Source: Lamellibrachia satsuma
Taxonomy: Eukaryota > Annelida > Polychaeta > Sabellida > Siboglinidae
Direction of reading: 5' to 3'
Assembly: GCA_033239005.1 (NCBI GenBank)
Contig: BSQZ01000028.1
Location: 979,501-1,043,500 of the forward strand
Length of the DNA stretch: 64,000 nt
Positions 22,146 to 34,492 of the stretch are shown one piece after another. Below the pieces are notes generated by a model that saw only the letters and a program-made list of their open reading frames with translations, did not search any database and was not told the origin of the DNA. Within the stretch, counting starts at the first letter, position 1. Each line of letters opens with the position of its first letter. The position numbers and the translations under genes were made by a program.

Positions 22146-22426
22146 ACACAATATATATGGATCAATGAACACTGTTAGGCATGTTGTAGTTGGCAGTGAC
22201 CACAAGTAGTCTTTGTTGAGAGGTTGGAATAGGGCATGCCACTGTCCGGGATCAGTACCTCACTTGTAGTTTAGCCAGGCTATACTGGTGCAGGTTGTCT
22301 GACTTGAGTCACCAAATTTCAGAAGACTGCTAGTATTACTTGGCACTGTCACTTGTGAGAATACAAAGGCACTTTAAGGGTGATGAATGACGCTTTCATT
22401 GTGGCCTCCAGAAGCATTATTATTAT

Positions 22427-22562
22427 GTTAAACATAATTACCTCTCAAGAAACTTGGAATTCGATCTGAATATTTCGACTGCATCCCGTGGTCTTCTTCA
22501 GCGGACTAAAGTTATGGATGTGTCACATGACCAATGTCATGTGACACAAGCTGGAGCAGGAC
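22427..22562 (-). repeat. Left inverted terminal repeat of the Penelope-like element
   Basis: Reverse complement of 23287-23410, with a 12-14 bp extra segment (around 22508-22520) and a few substitutions. It contains CTGAAGAAGACC and TCGAAATATTC on the minus strand. The stem corresponding to the hammerhead-like stem II has two mismatches here. Confidence 0.9.
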
Positions 22563-23286
22563 TGGTGGGAACTCCTGGCCAACATCTCAGTTCAACGTAG
22601 GTTTCTCTCTGGGGATGTTAATCGCCTCCTTTATTTTCCTCCTGTGCCAGTTCTCCTCATGGTGTAGAATTTTAATGTCCTTCATAGAGCACTGATGGCC
22701 TGTGTTCAGTTTGTGTTCACTTATAACTGATAGGGGTTGGCGACAAGATAGGTGTTCTTTAAAGTTTAATTCTTGTGCCAAATGTTCTGGCTGTTTCTCC
22801 TATGTAGTGTTGGTCACATTCTGGACATTGTATGTCATATACCACGCCACACTTTGCTGCCTTTGCTGTTCTGTCTTTTGGGTGTACCAACAGTGACCTC
22901 AAGGTCCTGTTCTGGTTCAACCATGAACTTAATGTTCTCGTCCATTGAGTTCAGATGGTGTGTGAAATGTTCTACTTCGCTCTCTTGTAACACTGTGAAT
23001 GTGTCATCTACATACCTAAAGCAGATGTCTGGAGGATGAGGTGCTTCTCTGATGGCTCTTTCCTCAAAATGCTCCATGTATAGGTTCACTACTATCGGAG
23101 ACACCGGTGAACCCATGGCTGCTCCCTTCTTCTGTTTGTAGAACACTCCATCATAAACGATATGTGTGGTGTTTAGACAGATTTCTAACAGTGTGGTGAT
23201 CTGGTTTACTGACAGTTCACATCTGTCTTTCAGTGTTGGGTCCTGGTTTAGTCAGTCCTTAATCACCGATACTGCCTCTGTTCTTT

Positions 23287-23410
23287 GTCCTGCTCCAGCT
23301 TGTGTCACATGACATTGGTCATGTGACACAAGTCTGCTGAAGAAGACCGCGGGATGCGGTCGAAATGTTCAGATCGAATACCAAGTTTCTTGAGAGGTAA
23401 TTATGTTTAA
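23287..23410 (+). repeat. Right inverted terminal repeat with hammerhead-like core
   Basis: The plus strand carries CTGAAGA (23337-23343), one extra A, a 6-bp stem GACCGC/GCGGTC (23345-23350 / 23356-23361) with loop GGGAT, then GAAA (23362-23365). It is followed by TGTTC...GAATA, which can pair. Penelope-like element termini are known to carry hammerhead ribozymes with a CUGANGA...GAAA core. The extra A and unclear stem I make activity doubtful. Confidence 0.6.
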
Positions 23411-23485
23411 TATTAATAACCGAGAAACCGGATCATCTATCCATTTAAGGATTATCATTATGGCCTGAACTGGTAACTAGTACAG

Positions 23486-24142
23486 GGGACTGTACAATTG
23501 TGGGTATTAACTGGGGGCTGTACAACTGTGGATATTAACTGGGGGCTGTACAACTGTGGATATTAACTGGGGCTGTACAACTGTGGATATTAACTGGGGG
23601 CTGTACAACTGTGGATATTAACTAGGGGCTGTACAACTGTGGATATTAACTGGGGGCTGTGCAACTGTGGATATTAACTGGGGGCTGTACAACTGTGGAT
23701 ATTAACTGGGGGCTGTACAACTGTGGATATTAACTGGGGGCTGTGCAACTGTGGATATTAACTGGGGGCTGTACAACTGTGGATATTAACTGGGGGCTGT
23801 ACAACTGTGGATATTAACTGGGGGCTGTGCAACTGTGGATATTAACTGGGGGCTGTACAACTGTGGATATTAACTGGGGGCTGTACAACTGTGAATATTA
23901 ACTGGGGGCTGTACAACTGTGGATATTAACTGGGGGCTGTACAACTGTGGGTATTAACTGGGGGCTGTACAACTGTGGATATTAACTGGGGGCTGTACAA
24001 CTGTGGATATTAACTGGGGGCTGTACAACTGTGGATATTAACTGGGGGCTGTACAACTGTGGATATTAACTGGGGGCTGTACAACTGTGGATATTAACTG
24101 GGGGGCTGTACAACTGTGGATATTAACTAGGGGCTGTACAAC
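23486..24142. repeat. 28-bp minisatellite, about 23 copies
   Basis: The unit is near GGGGGCTGTACAACTGTGGA plus TATTAACT, very homogeneous (TGTACA/TGTGCA and TGGATAT/TGGGTAT variants). It starts right after the Penelope-like element. Confidence 0.97.
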
Positions 24143-24730
24143 TAGGTGTTGCTGATTGGGAAAAGAATGTAAAGATGCTGCCTCTTTAAAAATATACCGA
24201 CCTGTACTCGTAATGTACTTGTAAAACCTGAGTACATTGAATATGAGTACGAGTACATGACCATAATTTCTATGCGTGCGAGAATGAGTACTTAAAAATG
24301 TACTTGAGTACATGAGTACTGAGTATTTCAGCCCCAGGTCTGACTTACAGTAGTGTTCAGTTGCTAGCTACTTGGTTTAGCTAGTAGTTAGCATTACATT
24401 TTGTATTGCATCAGTGCATCAGCGTAACTAATAAAGATGAAGAACACAATGGCTGCATAGTAGAAAACACTAGAAAGTAGTGTATCTTTGATCACCAGAT
24501 GTCACTAGCTGACAGAACCTTTTTTTATTAACCCCTAGATGGCAGCACCAATTAAAAAGGTCCAGTCTTGGAATTAGTTTTAGTTAGCTTTGGAAGTTTA
24601 AGTGTGTGTGAGCGCGCGTGTGCGCGCGTGTGTGCACACACACACACACACACACACCGATTAAGTACAAGAATGATTACTCAAAAACTGTCAATGATTA
24701 CAAATGATTATGATTACTAGTTACGATTAC
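24143..24730. repeat. GAGTAC- and GATTAC-type subterminal-like repeats, and (GT)n/(CA)n
   Basis: 24195-24330 has repeated GAGTAC/TACTTG words. 24599-24657 is a GT/GCGC/CA microsatellite. 24655-24725 has repeated GATTAC/ATGATTA words. Such clusters are common at the ends of hAT-like elements; no transposase is present. Confidence 0.45.
24533..24547 (+). promoter_or_regulatory. CTCF-like motif
   Basis: CCCCTAGATGGCAGC differs from the consensus CCASYAGRKGGCRSY at one position. Given the degeneracy, about one such match per window is expected by chance, so it is only a candidate. Confidence 0.2.
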
Positions 24731-27700
24731 TCCATGTCTTCTATAAAATGATGCAGATACTTTCTTTCATTGGGTTTATGTCCTCTAAACTCTGGAGATT
24801 TCTGTATGTGTTGCAGCTTCATTGAATGTCTGACACTGAGTGTCTGACACTGACTCATCGAGTCAATATTAAACTGTCCCAGATCCATTGAATCGAAGAC
24901 ACTGCATCATTTATATTATTAGGCCTAACAAAATAGTAATTTATAGTAAATTCAGGAGGTAGGGCAATTTCGAGTTAATAAACCGACTCAATCCTCCTGG
25001 GTCGCTGTTGGGTCGTTGTTATGTGTATTGTGTCCTATCGGCCAGGCGGGATGGGCCCCGATCACTCTTGGGTATTTCTCAGAAACTTTCAATTTGTGCT
25101 GTTGGTGATTGATAGGGCGCATGAGGCCTGGGCTTTGGGGCCTCACAATCAATTGGGCTGAAGTGCACTGGTGGATGAAGCACAGCGAATGAATAGCTTG
25201 TCTCATGGCACATGGTGGAAATGTGTGGATTCTGTGGCTTTTTATGACGTGGTCTTTTGCAAAATATTTTAAGGCATTAAATATGATAACATGATATACA
25301 TTTGTGATGATGTAACCTTTTGATGTGTTGATATTTTCAGTGGTGCAAACTTTAGGAAGTGTTGATATTTTCAGTGATTTAAGCTTTATGATGTGTTGAT
25401 ATTTCCAATGGTGCAAGCTTTGTCATTTTATCAGTCATATAATTTCACACCAACTACCATTTTTAGTACATCATTTTGGGAGGAATATGCCCATTTTCCA
25501 TAGTGAGACAGATTTGTTTCTCATTTATGGAAAATCGCTAAGCAGATTTCCGGTGAAACCAAGCGGATTTAACTTGATGTTTGAATATATTTCATAGCCT
25601 AATATATATGGCGACATCTGCATCTGAAGTATGTAGATAGCTTGGCAAATTTCTGGCAAACCATTTCCGTTTGATATAGGTATACTTCATAGCCAAATAG
25701 ATGACAACACTTGATCATAATCTGGATGCCATAGGCGAATGGACCAATGAAAAATTTGATATGGATTTATGCAGATTTATACAGAATTTCAAGTAAAAAA
25801 ATACTGATTTCCACAAAATGAACACAGAATATCTGTGTTATTATTTCATGAACAGAATTGCAACAACCTTCCGGTTATAGTAAATAATAATAATAATAAT
25901 GTTGGTAGTTGATGTAGCACTTATTAATTAAATAATTACACATTAAAGCACTCCGCACTAAGTTAAGCTAATATAAAATAAATGTTCACTACAACTAATA
26001 GATAAAAAATAAATATGTAAAATGCTAAACTTCAGTGTAAATAAATAATAATAATAAATAACCAAGATCGCAAGATAGAAAGTAATGTGGCTGATACCTG
26101 GAAAGAAATGTTTCTATATCAAGGCAGGTAATTACAATGAAAAAAGTACGTTTTCAGTTGTTTTTGAAATGCAGTTAAGGTTACTACCAAGTGAACACAT
26201 TTGCTCATAAACCAGTATTTGTTATATATGTTAAAAGGTACTTGGTCACCCGTTATTATAATTATTACAGACTATCCTTAATTAGATTTTTTTCTGCCTC
26301 ATTGATTATGTGGACTGTGTCGTAATTGTAGGAGTTTGTGGGCAGTCAACCGAGACAGTCGCACTCTAGTCGTATTACTAATGCATGAGGTGATGGGATT
26401 TATGCTGCCACAGAGTCTACAGAAACTCCCGCCCCCTGTATACCTAATGCTCCGGATGAGACCGTTTTTAATCTAATATTTTTTTAGCATAGTGATTGTA
26501 ACTTAACTCAATACCCAACTATGGGTGGATAATGGATTGGATTTAACAAAGTATTCATTCTAATGGAGGACAATAAATGAATGGTACAAAATTATTCAAT
26601 GATTTTGTGAATTCTACAAGCGTGAATACATTTTAAAGATAAATATATGAATATTTCAAAACAGAACTGACAGGTATGGACTGTAAGATCTGATGATGAT
26701 GCATAGAAAAATATTGTTTGACTTTCAATAAGACAATGGCTTCCTTGTCCACATGCCATCTTATTGAACTGCCATGTGATATATCACCAAGTATATTTGC
26801 TTATCTAAAAATAAAAACACAGACTAGGTTAATTAATTATTTATTTCATCAAACCAATTGTATAGGGGGAAACATTAAGCAGTGAAACACATTTGTAATA
26901 AATAACCACTTTCTGTTAGTGAATAAAAAAATAACTGCATGATAATTTGATGTCCAGCTGTCATGCCATGCAGGGTTTCACCCAGTTATCTGTCCATGAG
27001 TCCCTGCCTAGGTACTATCTCAAAACATTCATCTGTGTGCAACTTCATATTTGCCAAGTGGAACTGGGGCAGCTGTAACACAAAACTACTGCATGTGCCC
27101 AGAATCAGCACACATATGAACTATGATCAGAAAATGTTTTTTTTAATACATCCATGCACGATGATAAACAGAAAAGGGGGCTAACCCTCAATGAAACTAA
27201 TTTTGTGTAGGGGGTAGATTCGAATATCAATATTTTGAGACAGTACCTTAGACTTCCTGCTGCTTGTGGAGTCATCACTACAAGCGCGGTGGAAGCAAGA
27301 TCATCATTCATACTTTGTAATTGTCAAACTGGCTTCCATTATGAATCTAGCTGTCAGACGGAGGACGTGATTGTGACATCTGGATTGATCTGCTACAGTC
27401 AACCTGTCTGTTATTGCACTAATGCATTTGTCCCGGACATGTGCTAACTATGAGTATGACGTCCTGTTTCTGTTTTCCACTGGGGTCGTACAGGAAATAT
27501 AACTATTATTTTTCATTCAGTTGTGTCCTCATGCTAGGTAATTAATTTATCCACACTTTACATGCTTCTGTCGCGACTCGTGGTTGAGAGATGGAATCCA
27601 AAGCAGATTACACATTTACCCCCTGTGTGGGATCTTTTACTTCCCCTGGCATAGACACCAGGTAGTAGAAACCAACACCTTGTAATGTCTCTTCCGAAAG

Positions 27701-28900
27701 ACAATGTGGAATGAACGAAATCACCCATGTTTCAGGTGGACTCAACCTTTGATTGACATCACTAACTGCCTCGTGCCCCTAATTTGTTTATGATAACATT
27801 ACAATGTGCACAATAGTGATCTGCTCTGCATGCATGTTCTGTCATTACATATATATTCACATTTTATAAAATTTCTTTATTGTGTAAGCGTATTTGTTAT
27901 TAGGTTGGTTACATTTTATCAATCCCGTATTTATGCATCTCTGAACATATTTTTTATTCCAATTATGCATCACTTGATGAATAATAGAAATAGTTATTAT
28001 TATTTATGAACAAGTTTAGCTAATACGAAACACACTTTTTTGTTTCGAGCACCACCAATCTTTCGCATTCCACACATACACGTCTACATTATTTAGTTGG
28101 TTGCATCGCCAGGCGCTGTCAATCACCCATTGTCTGATGAGCATCCAGCATTGTGCAGCAAATGCAATACCCTGCCAACAGTTCCCTGGTGGTAATGTAA
28201 TGGCTGTTTATTTGCTGCCTAAATGAAATAGTGTGAAAATAGCTGTTTACTCGCCGCACAAGTGGCAATGTCAATGTCATCGACACAAAGAATGTGACGA
28301 CACTAGGTAACAGAACAAGCTCAGTCGAAAATGCCGGGGAATTCTTGTATTGTACATTTGTGGTATCATTAGCAGTCACTTATGCACCTTATTGGTTTAA
28401 TTAAATCTTTGTCGGTATGGGGTGGCACTGATTGAGTGGCGCTGTACACCGCTGTGGTATTCCTGGCAGTTGTTGTCAGCTCAGTGGGCAGTGGGCACTG
28501 ATGCTTGATTGTATTATAACATGCTTCAATAATGTCTCTGGGGAGCATCCGCTGGCGCTTACCTACTGGACAGGGATTGGTCACTGGGTCCATGTCTTGG
28601 CTTATGTAGAAACGGTGCACGTGATATGTTGACAGAGGAGGCTGGGCCAATGTGTGCAGTTACATGTGTGGCTGACTGGCTGGACTGTTATTGATGTGTC
28701 CAGGCGGTAGCTTGTATGCTGCCTACACTCCATAGCAAAATGGGGCCTCCCAATTGTTTTGCAGATTTGTGAGATGTCCAGGAATTTTACTCTGTGATAA
28801 AGAACTACATGACAAAGTGTGGGAGGTTGTGATGCCACAGTCAAGGATGGAAGGTGTAGATATGATGGACACAACTGTAGAGCGCAGGACAGTTAACAAG
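24730..28900. other. AT-rich spacer, no gene recognised
   Basis: Contains (TAA)n near 25885 and 26045, a degenerate CR1 tail remnant at 26725-26770 (AATGGCTTCCTTGTCCACATGCC), and scattered short frames without domains. 27560-27765 resembles a dispersed invertebrate repeat (GTGTGGGATCTTTTACTTCC ... TCTCTTCCGAAAGACA). Nothing else supportable. Confidence 0.4.
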
Positions 28901-28933
28901 TGTCAGGAGGTATTAGTGACACAGTAGTGAAAG

Positions 28934-29074
28934 ATGACATCTCGTGTGCGCTTCAGAAAGGGGCATCTTGCCCTGCGAAACAACGTTGCAGTTTGGTGGG
29001 GTCTGGTGCGCACCATGGTCGATGACGTGAAGCACTGGAAGGACTTGGAACACCTGCCTGATGGCACTACACAG
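28934..29074 (+). CDS. Unrecognised exon candidate, 47 codons, strong donor
   Basis: An ATG at 28934 begins an open frame ending exactly at CACAG|GTGAGG (phase 0). It encodes MTSRVRFRKGHLALRN, then VAVWWGLVRTMVDDVKHWKD and LEHLPDGTTQ. Composition is GC-richer and amphipathic, unlike the AT-rich flanks. A stop codon lies just upstream in frame, so either the ATG is the start or an acceptor lies inside (CACAG at 28924 is in another frame). I do not recognise the family. It is immediately followed by an array repeating its own donor, as in NUP58 exon 10 and the MTMR exon. Confidence 0.45.
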
Positions 29075-29215
29075 GTGAGGACATGACATAAGACATGACA
29101 AAGGTGAGGACATGACACAGGTGAGGATGTGACATAAGTGAGGACATGACGCAGGTGATGACTTGACGCAGGTGAGGATATGACACAGGTGAGGACATGA
29201 CAAAGATGATGACAT
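29075..29215 (+). repeat. 17-bp array repeating the donor of the 28.9 kb exon candidate, about 8 copies
   Basis: The unit is near GTGAGGACATGACACAG, starting at the donor GT. Several units recreate CACAG|GTGAGG or GCAG|GTGAGG. The first two are disturbed (one 12-bp partial unit). Divergence is higher than in the big arrays. Confidence 0.85.
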
Positions 29216-29272
29216 ACATATTTATGTATATAATTGTGAATAGAATATTTTGTAACTGTATTCAGCATGGGA

Positions 29273-29348
29273 TGGTGATACGGCTACGGTTAGAGGGCTG
29301 GGTTGTCAATATTACTGAGAGAACCAGGGGTTGAGTCCAACTGCGACC
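29273..29348 (+). mobile_element. Possible tRNA-derived SINE head
   Basis: GGTGATACGGCTACGGTTAG, then GGGCTGGGTTGTCAAT, GAGA and CCAGGGGTTGAGTCC. This resembles the A-box/anticodon-arm/B-box arrangement of tRNA-derived SINE heads. The B box GGTTGAGTCC is close to GGTTCGANTCC. A true tRNA cannot be folded from it. Confidence 0.5.
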
Positions 29349-29934
29349 ATTTTGAAATGTGGGCAGTTTAATTCAGTCCACGTTGTTCCAGTCCACTCAG
29401 TTGTATAAATGAGTAGCTGGCTGCTGACGGTGGTGGACAGATACGAAAGAATAGTCTTTGTGTAGTAACCGCAGCATGGCTGAAGATGAGTTGGTGTTGG
29501 AATGAACAGGTCTGCCAGGGAGTGAAGTGTAAAGTGTTTTAGCAGTCCCACAGATCGGATATCGCGCAGTATAAATCATTGTTACCTTACCTTCTATAAA
29601 CTCACAAGCTCATCTAGTGTTCTACTAAAGGTTTCTCAATTACAGATGATTCCACCAATAAAATCACCTCAATTGTGGATAGTATTTATCATCTATTTCC
29701 TCAAGATGAGATCAGGTGTTGGTGTGCTGTTGCATATTAGATGAAAGTAATTATGTTGTAAATTCAAATGACCTCAAACCTGGCACAGATTTCACTGTGT
29801 GTTAGTTAACAGCGGAAGCAGCTGTTCAAATGCAGCACTAGTTAAGCGCAGGTATTTAATATAAAAAACTTTTCTAACCATAAAGGAAACAAAAGTCATG
29901 GTTTTGGCCCTATTCATCTATATTTAGTTTTAAC

Positions 29935-30135
29935 AAGATTTAACAAGATTTGCCATCCAAGCCAAAGGCCCAGATGGCAAGTGGACAAGGAAGCCATTAG
30001 CTTATCGAGAGTCCAACAATGTTCACCTACTTATAACCCGCCCTCCTGATATATGTGTCAACCTTGTTTTTAAACATATTCACGCTGCTAGCAGTTACAC
30101 AATCTGTAGACAATTTGTTCCATCCAGAGTTATTA
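29935..30135 (-). mobile_element. CR1-like LINE 3' end (C-terminus + tail)
   Basis: Minus strand: the last about 35 codons (ending ...VDTYIRRAGYK-like) and the complete 3' tail ending in AATCTTGTTAAAACT-type repeats. Sequence is nearly identical to the end of the copy at 2255-3360 and breaks off near 30130. Confidence 0.88.
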
Positions 30136-30639
30136 AGACATATCTAATTGCGACTACAATTAAGAATATCATGATAGTGGTTGACTAGGAAAGCCTTGTT
30201 GAACACACAACATCTTAATTTCATGGGTCGTGCCATACCGTTAGATAAGCATAAGTTATGAGTGACAAACTCAAGCAAAACTTGCACCAAATGAAAATAT
30301 ATTTGTTATACACCTATTCCTATATTTGCCAATATGATATGGCTATGCTGTTTGCATCCAAACTCAGCTTATGTAACATATTTTAGCTTTTGTTTACTAA
30401 ACTAATCGTCTTTCTGGCAAAATAACATGTTTGTTTGAGGCTTTGCATTGGTTCTGCGTATACCTTAATACTTCACAATAGTCTAGGTTACCTGATTTTA
30501 ATAGAACTGCGCATGCATTTATCGGTTAACATGTCAGCGCTCAGTCAACTATTAACAACAGAAACACAATTTAAAACTCTGCTGTGGCTGACGTCTGTCT
30601 TGGGTGACAATGTCTCCTATTAGTGCAGGTTGTGGCGTC

Positions 30640-30935
30640 TTTGTAGGCGCAATTGTCTCTTTATTTTAATGTATTTCTCCATGTCAATATCACGACTTGT
30701 GTGAAGCATGGCCCGTCAACTTGGCTACTCCATTGCAACAGCAGTCTATTTTTCAGGATGGGATATCACAGGATTTCAGGTCACGTTTCAGAACATCTTT
30801 GAAGTAAAGATGTGGTCTGCCCACTGATATTTTGGTGGTCTGCTTTCCATCTTGCTGACGTGTCCAGTCCAGTGTAGTCAGCAATTACACAGAGTATAGA
30901 TGAGTGGACGGATGTCTGCTCTGGTGAGAGAGCTT
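30640..30935 (-). mobile_element. C-terminal fragment of a second LINE type
   Basis: Minus frames include WTGHVSKMESR and GRPHLYFKDVLKRDLKSCDI, then after a stop GVAKLTGHASH. This matches the familiar tail (LRW.GHV.RM...GRP..RFKDVLKRDL) of a widespread endonuclease-RT LINE family. Only the end is left, with stops. Confidence 0.75.
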
Positions 30936-31065
30936 CCTAGTCAATTAAAATAAGGAAACTGCCAGTAGAACTCGTCATCACATACAGTGGAGAGACTTTG
31001 CTTCCTTGTTCAATAATTAATTCTGTTCCATCATTATGTTGTTATGACTGATGCTCACTTTTTTT

Positions 31066-33389
31066 TAACAAGATTGCCATCCCAAACAACAAGTTCCAGA
31101 TGGCAAGTAGACATGGAAGCCATTGGCTTATCGAGAGTCCAACAATTTTATCATCATGTGTAGCCTGCTCTTATCATATATCTGTCAATTCCATTTTTAA
31201 ACATATTCACACTACTTGCATTAACACAATCATGTGGTAGTTTGTTCCATTCATTTATCACCATCTGTGAGAAAGAGTACTTTCTCATGTCAAACCTACA
31301 CTGCTCCTTAACTAAAGCTGCTTTGAGTCCTCTGGTTATACTGCCTTGTTTAAGTTCGAAGAATATATTCCTATCAACATCCTCATAACCGTTCACTATT
31401 TTAAACACTTCTATTTGGTCTCCTCTTAGTCTCCAGGTCTCTAGTGTTGTCAAACCACATTGTAATAAGCGGCTTTCATAACTAAGGACTCTCAATTCTG
31501 GAATCATTTTAGTTGCTCTTCGTTGTATTCTTTCTAGCTTGTCTATGTCCTTACGATATGGCCTCCATGCTTGTATACTATATTCCAAATGTGGTCTAAC
31601 TATCGCTTTGTACAGGGGTACAATTAGCTGTTTCTCCTTATACGTGATAGTTCTCCTAATTAGCCCTAGAATTTGATTTCCTTTCGAAGCAGCAATCCCA
31701 CATTGCTCTGAAACTTTCATGTCAGCACTAAATGTTATACCTAAGTCCTTTTTTTGTGTGGTTCTACCTAGTACAGCATCCCCCATTTTATATTCTTCGT
31801 CCATGTTTCCGTGTCCTATGTGTATACATTTACACTTCCCAAAATTGAATAACATTTGCCATTTTTCTGACCATTTAACACATTTATCTAGATCATCCTG
31901 TAAACTTTGTTTATCTGTATCATTAGTAACCTTTCTGAATACTTTTGTGTCATCTGCAAATTTGAGTACTTTGCTAGATATGTCATATTCCAAATCATTT
32001 ATATATATTAAATACAGTATAGGGCCTAATACTGATCCCTGTGGTACCCAACTCCGAACAGATTTCCAGTTTGAAATCTCACCATCTACTATTACTCTCT
32101 GACTTCTGTGTGTAAGCCACTTTTCTATCCAGTTGATTACATCATTGCCTATACCATGGGCTTTTAGTTTAAGTAACAATCTTTGATGTGGCACTTTATC
32201 GAAAGCTTTCTGAAAACCTAAATATACAATATCCACTGGTGACCAGTCCTCTACCTACTTTGTAATTTCTTCCAAAAAACATAAGAGATTGGTTAGACAT
32301 GACCTTGCTTTTAGGAACCCATGTTGAGATGTATTTATTAATTTATGTTTTACAAGGAATTCCACCATGTGGTCTCTAATTAATGTTTCGAGTAATTTAC
32401 ATACAACTGATGTTAAACCCACTGGTCTGTAATTTTCTGGTTTGTTCCTTGATCCTTTCTCAAATAGCGGTGTAATGTTTGCTTCTTTCCATTCTGAAGG
32501 AACTATTCCTTCTAGTGAAAAGTTAAACATTTGCTAGTGGTGTACTAATTTGCTCAACAATTTCCTTAAGCAGTTTTGGTGGTATCCCATCAACTCCAGG
32601 TGATTTATTATCTTTCATCTTCTTAATTTTCTTTGCTATCATTTCAGGAGTTACAAATAATTGCCCTAAATGTTCTGATTTATTGTCCTCAAATTTAGTA
32701 AATGAAACTGGAAGTGAGCTGATATCTTCTGTGGTAAAAACTGAGCAGAAATACTCATTCAGGACCTCTGCCATTTGAAACCCGTCTGAAATCATGTTTT
32801 CACTGTTGTTTTCCAGTGGTCCGACCTTATATCTCAAACTTTCTGTTTACTCCTTACATAAGCATAGAAACTTTTGCTGTAATTTTTTATATTACCTGCC
32901 AATTTTTTTTCAAAGGTTCTTTTAGATTTTCTAATTTCAGTTGTAGCTAAGTTAAGTGCCTCTTTGTAGTTTGTGTAGTCATCTACATTTCTAGTGTGTT
33001 TATATACCCTCCACAGCATCTGTTTGTGAGCAATTTTTCTAATAGCCTCTTTTGACAGGTGTTTCTTCCTGGACCTTTTCCCTCATTTTCTTAATTTAAA
33101 AAAATTTCTCAATAATGCCCTCAATCTCATATTTTAAACAAGTCCAGCATTCTGTTGCTGTCTTGTTCTTCAGCAAGTTATACCAATCTATATTTGCTAG
33201 ATGTGTTCTTATCTCTTTATATTTGCCTTTGTTGAAGTTCCTCCTCCATTGTTTTTTATATGTATTCCCTGTTTTTACTTTTATATTAAAATGGATTTGG
33301 TTATGGTCACTTGAACCCAAAGGTTCGTGTACTTTAACATTGTCAACTAATTCATTTTGAGAAGACATAACCTGACAATCCCTCTTCAC
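31066..33389 (-). mobile_element. CR1-like LINE, longest copy (endonuclease end to 3' tail), degraded
   Basis: Minus strand. It starts inside the APE endonuclease (LGSSDHNQIHF at about 33310), passes a linker, then RT: MKDNKSPGVDGIPPKLL, WKEANITPLFEKGSRN, GFLKARSCLTNLLCFLEEI. Next is a long open frame 32236-31154 with YLGFQKAFDKVPHQRLL, VPQGSVLGP, KFADDTKVF and a C-terminal RGDQIEVFKI. The first Asp of the FxKAFD block reads LGFQKAFD (Asp to Gly). Four frame breaks lie between the endonuclease and the RT core. The 3' tail is at 31066-31145. 5'-truncated. Confidence 0.93.
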
Positions 33390-33877
33390 TTACTCATTTA
33401 TCTTCCTTTTGTTGCACATTCTTCCTTTTTCCATCTTTCTTCTTCTTACCAGCTTTCTCCCTCACACTACCTCTGCTCTCCTTGTTCTCACCGCCTTAAC
33501 TCACTTACCTGGTGTCCAACTGTCACAGCTAGAGCATGTCAAATTACGCTTCGCCTTTATTTGGCATTTGCACGGTGCCATGTTAGAAATTCAATTTATA
33601 TTTGTCTATAATCCGTTTGTAATAAATTTATACTAGGTAGTCTTCACAAAGACTGTTTTTGTGTTGTAATACACATTTTATGCTATTTTACTTATGTCTT
33701 AATTAAATTTGCAACTACTGCCTTGCAACTTACTTTCTATATAACAGCTGACTATAACAAAATGTAATATCACTCGCGCTAACAAACTTTCAGTGACCTT
33801 CTTTAAATTCCACTGAACAAAATACTCAGGTTCTCAATTTTTAATATGTTCTAAATTATTTACAATAATATTATGTC

Positions 33878-34492
33878 TCGTATTACTACCTTCATCATCC
33901 CCACTACCTTCATCATCCCCACTACCTTCATCATCCCCACTACCTTCATCCTCCCCACTACCTTCACCCTCCCCACTATCTTCATCCTCCCCACTACCTT
34001 CATCCTCCCCACTACCTTCATCCTCCCCACTACCTTCATCATCCCCACTACCTTCATCCTCCCCACTACCTTCATCATCCCCACTACCTTCATCATCCCC
34101 ACTACCTTCATCATCCCCACTACCTTCATCCTCCCCACTACCTTCATCATCCCCACTACCTTCATCTTTCCCACTACCTTCATCATCCCCACTACCTTCA
34201 TCATCCCCACTACCTTCATCCTCCCCACTACCTTCATCCTCCCCCTACCTTCATCCTCCCTGCTACCTTCATCCTCTCCGCTACCTTCATCCTCTCCGCT
34301 ACCTTCATCCTCCCTGCTACCTTCATCCTCCCCCTACCTTCATCCTCCCTGCTACCTTCATCCTCCCCGCTACCTTCATCCTCCCAACTACCTTCATCAT
34401 CCCCACTACCTTCATCCTCCTCACTACCTTCGTCATCCCCACTACCTTCATCTTTCCCACTACCTTCATCCTCCCCACTACCTTCATCCTCG
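33878..34492. repeat. 18-bp minisatellite, about 34 copies
   Basis: The unit is near CTACCTTCATCATCCCCA (or TCCTCCCCA), with some 16-bp variants in the middle (34240-34340). 18 is divisible by 3, so a six-residue repeat frame stays open on both strands; not a gene. Confidence 0.97.

Larger units (their letters stand above)
22427..23410 (-). mobile_element. Penelope-like element fragment (RT + GIY-YIG) between inverted repeats
   Basis: Minus strand. RT C-terminal half at 23146-22835: YKQKKGAAMGSPVSPIVVNL, RYVDDTFTVLQE (YVDD) and HLNSMDENIKFMVE. Then, after a frameshift, a GIY-YIG-like segment: VVYDIQCPECDQHYIGETAR near 22858-22800. After another shift comes EHKLNTGHQC...KILHHEENWHRRKIKEAINI (22781-22587). 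This order is diagnostic of EN+ Penelope-like elements. Two frameshifts and a missing RT N-terminus make it dead. It is bracketed by inverted copies of the same 75-130 bp sequence. Confidence 0.92.

Noticed and set aside
16318..24142. CRISPR-like regular repeats
   Set aside because: The arrays at 16.3 and 23.5 kb are contiguous tandem units with no unique spacers, and the genome is eukaryotic.
24988..25416. 142-codon minus-strand frame
   Set aside because: No domain, low-complexity N-terminal repeats from a short TGTTGATATTTTCAGTG repeat; insufficient evidence.
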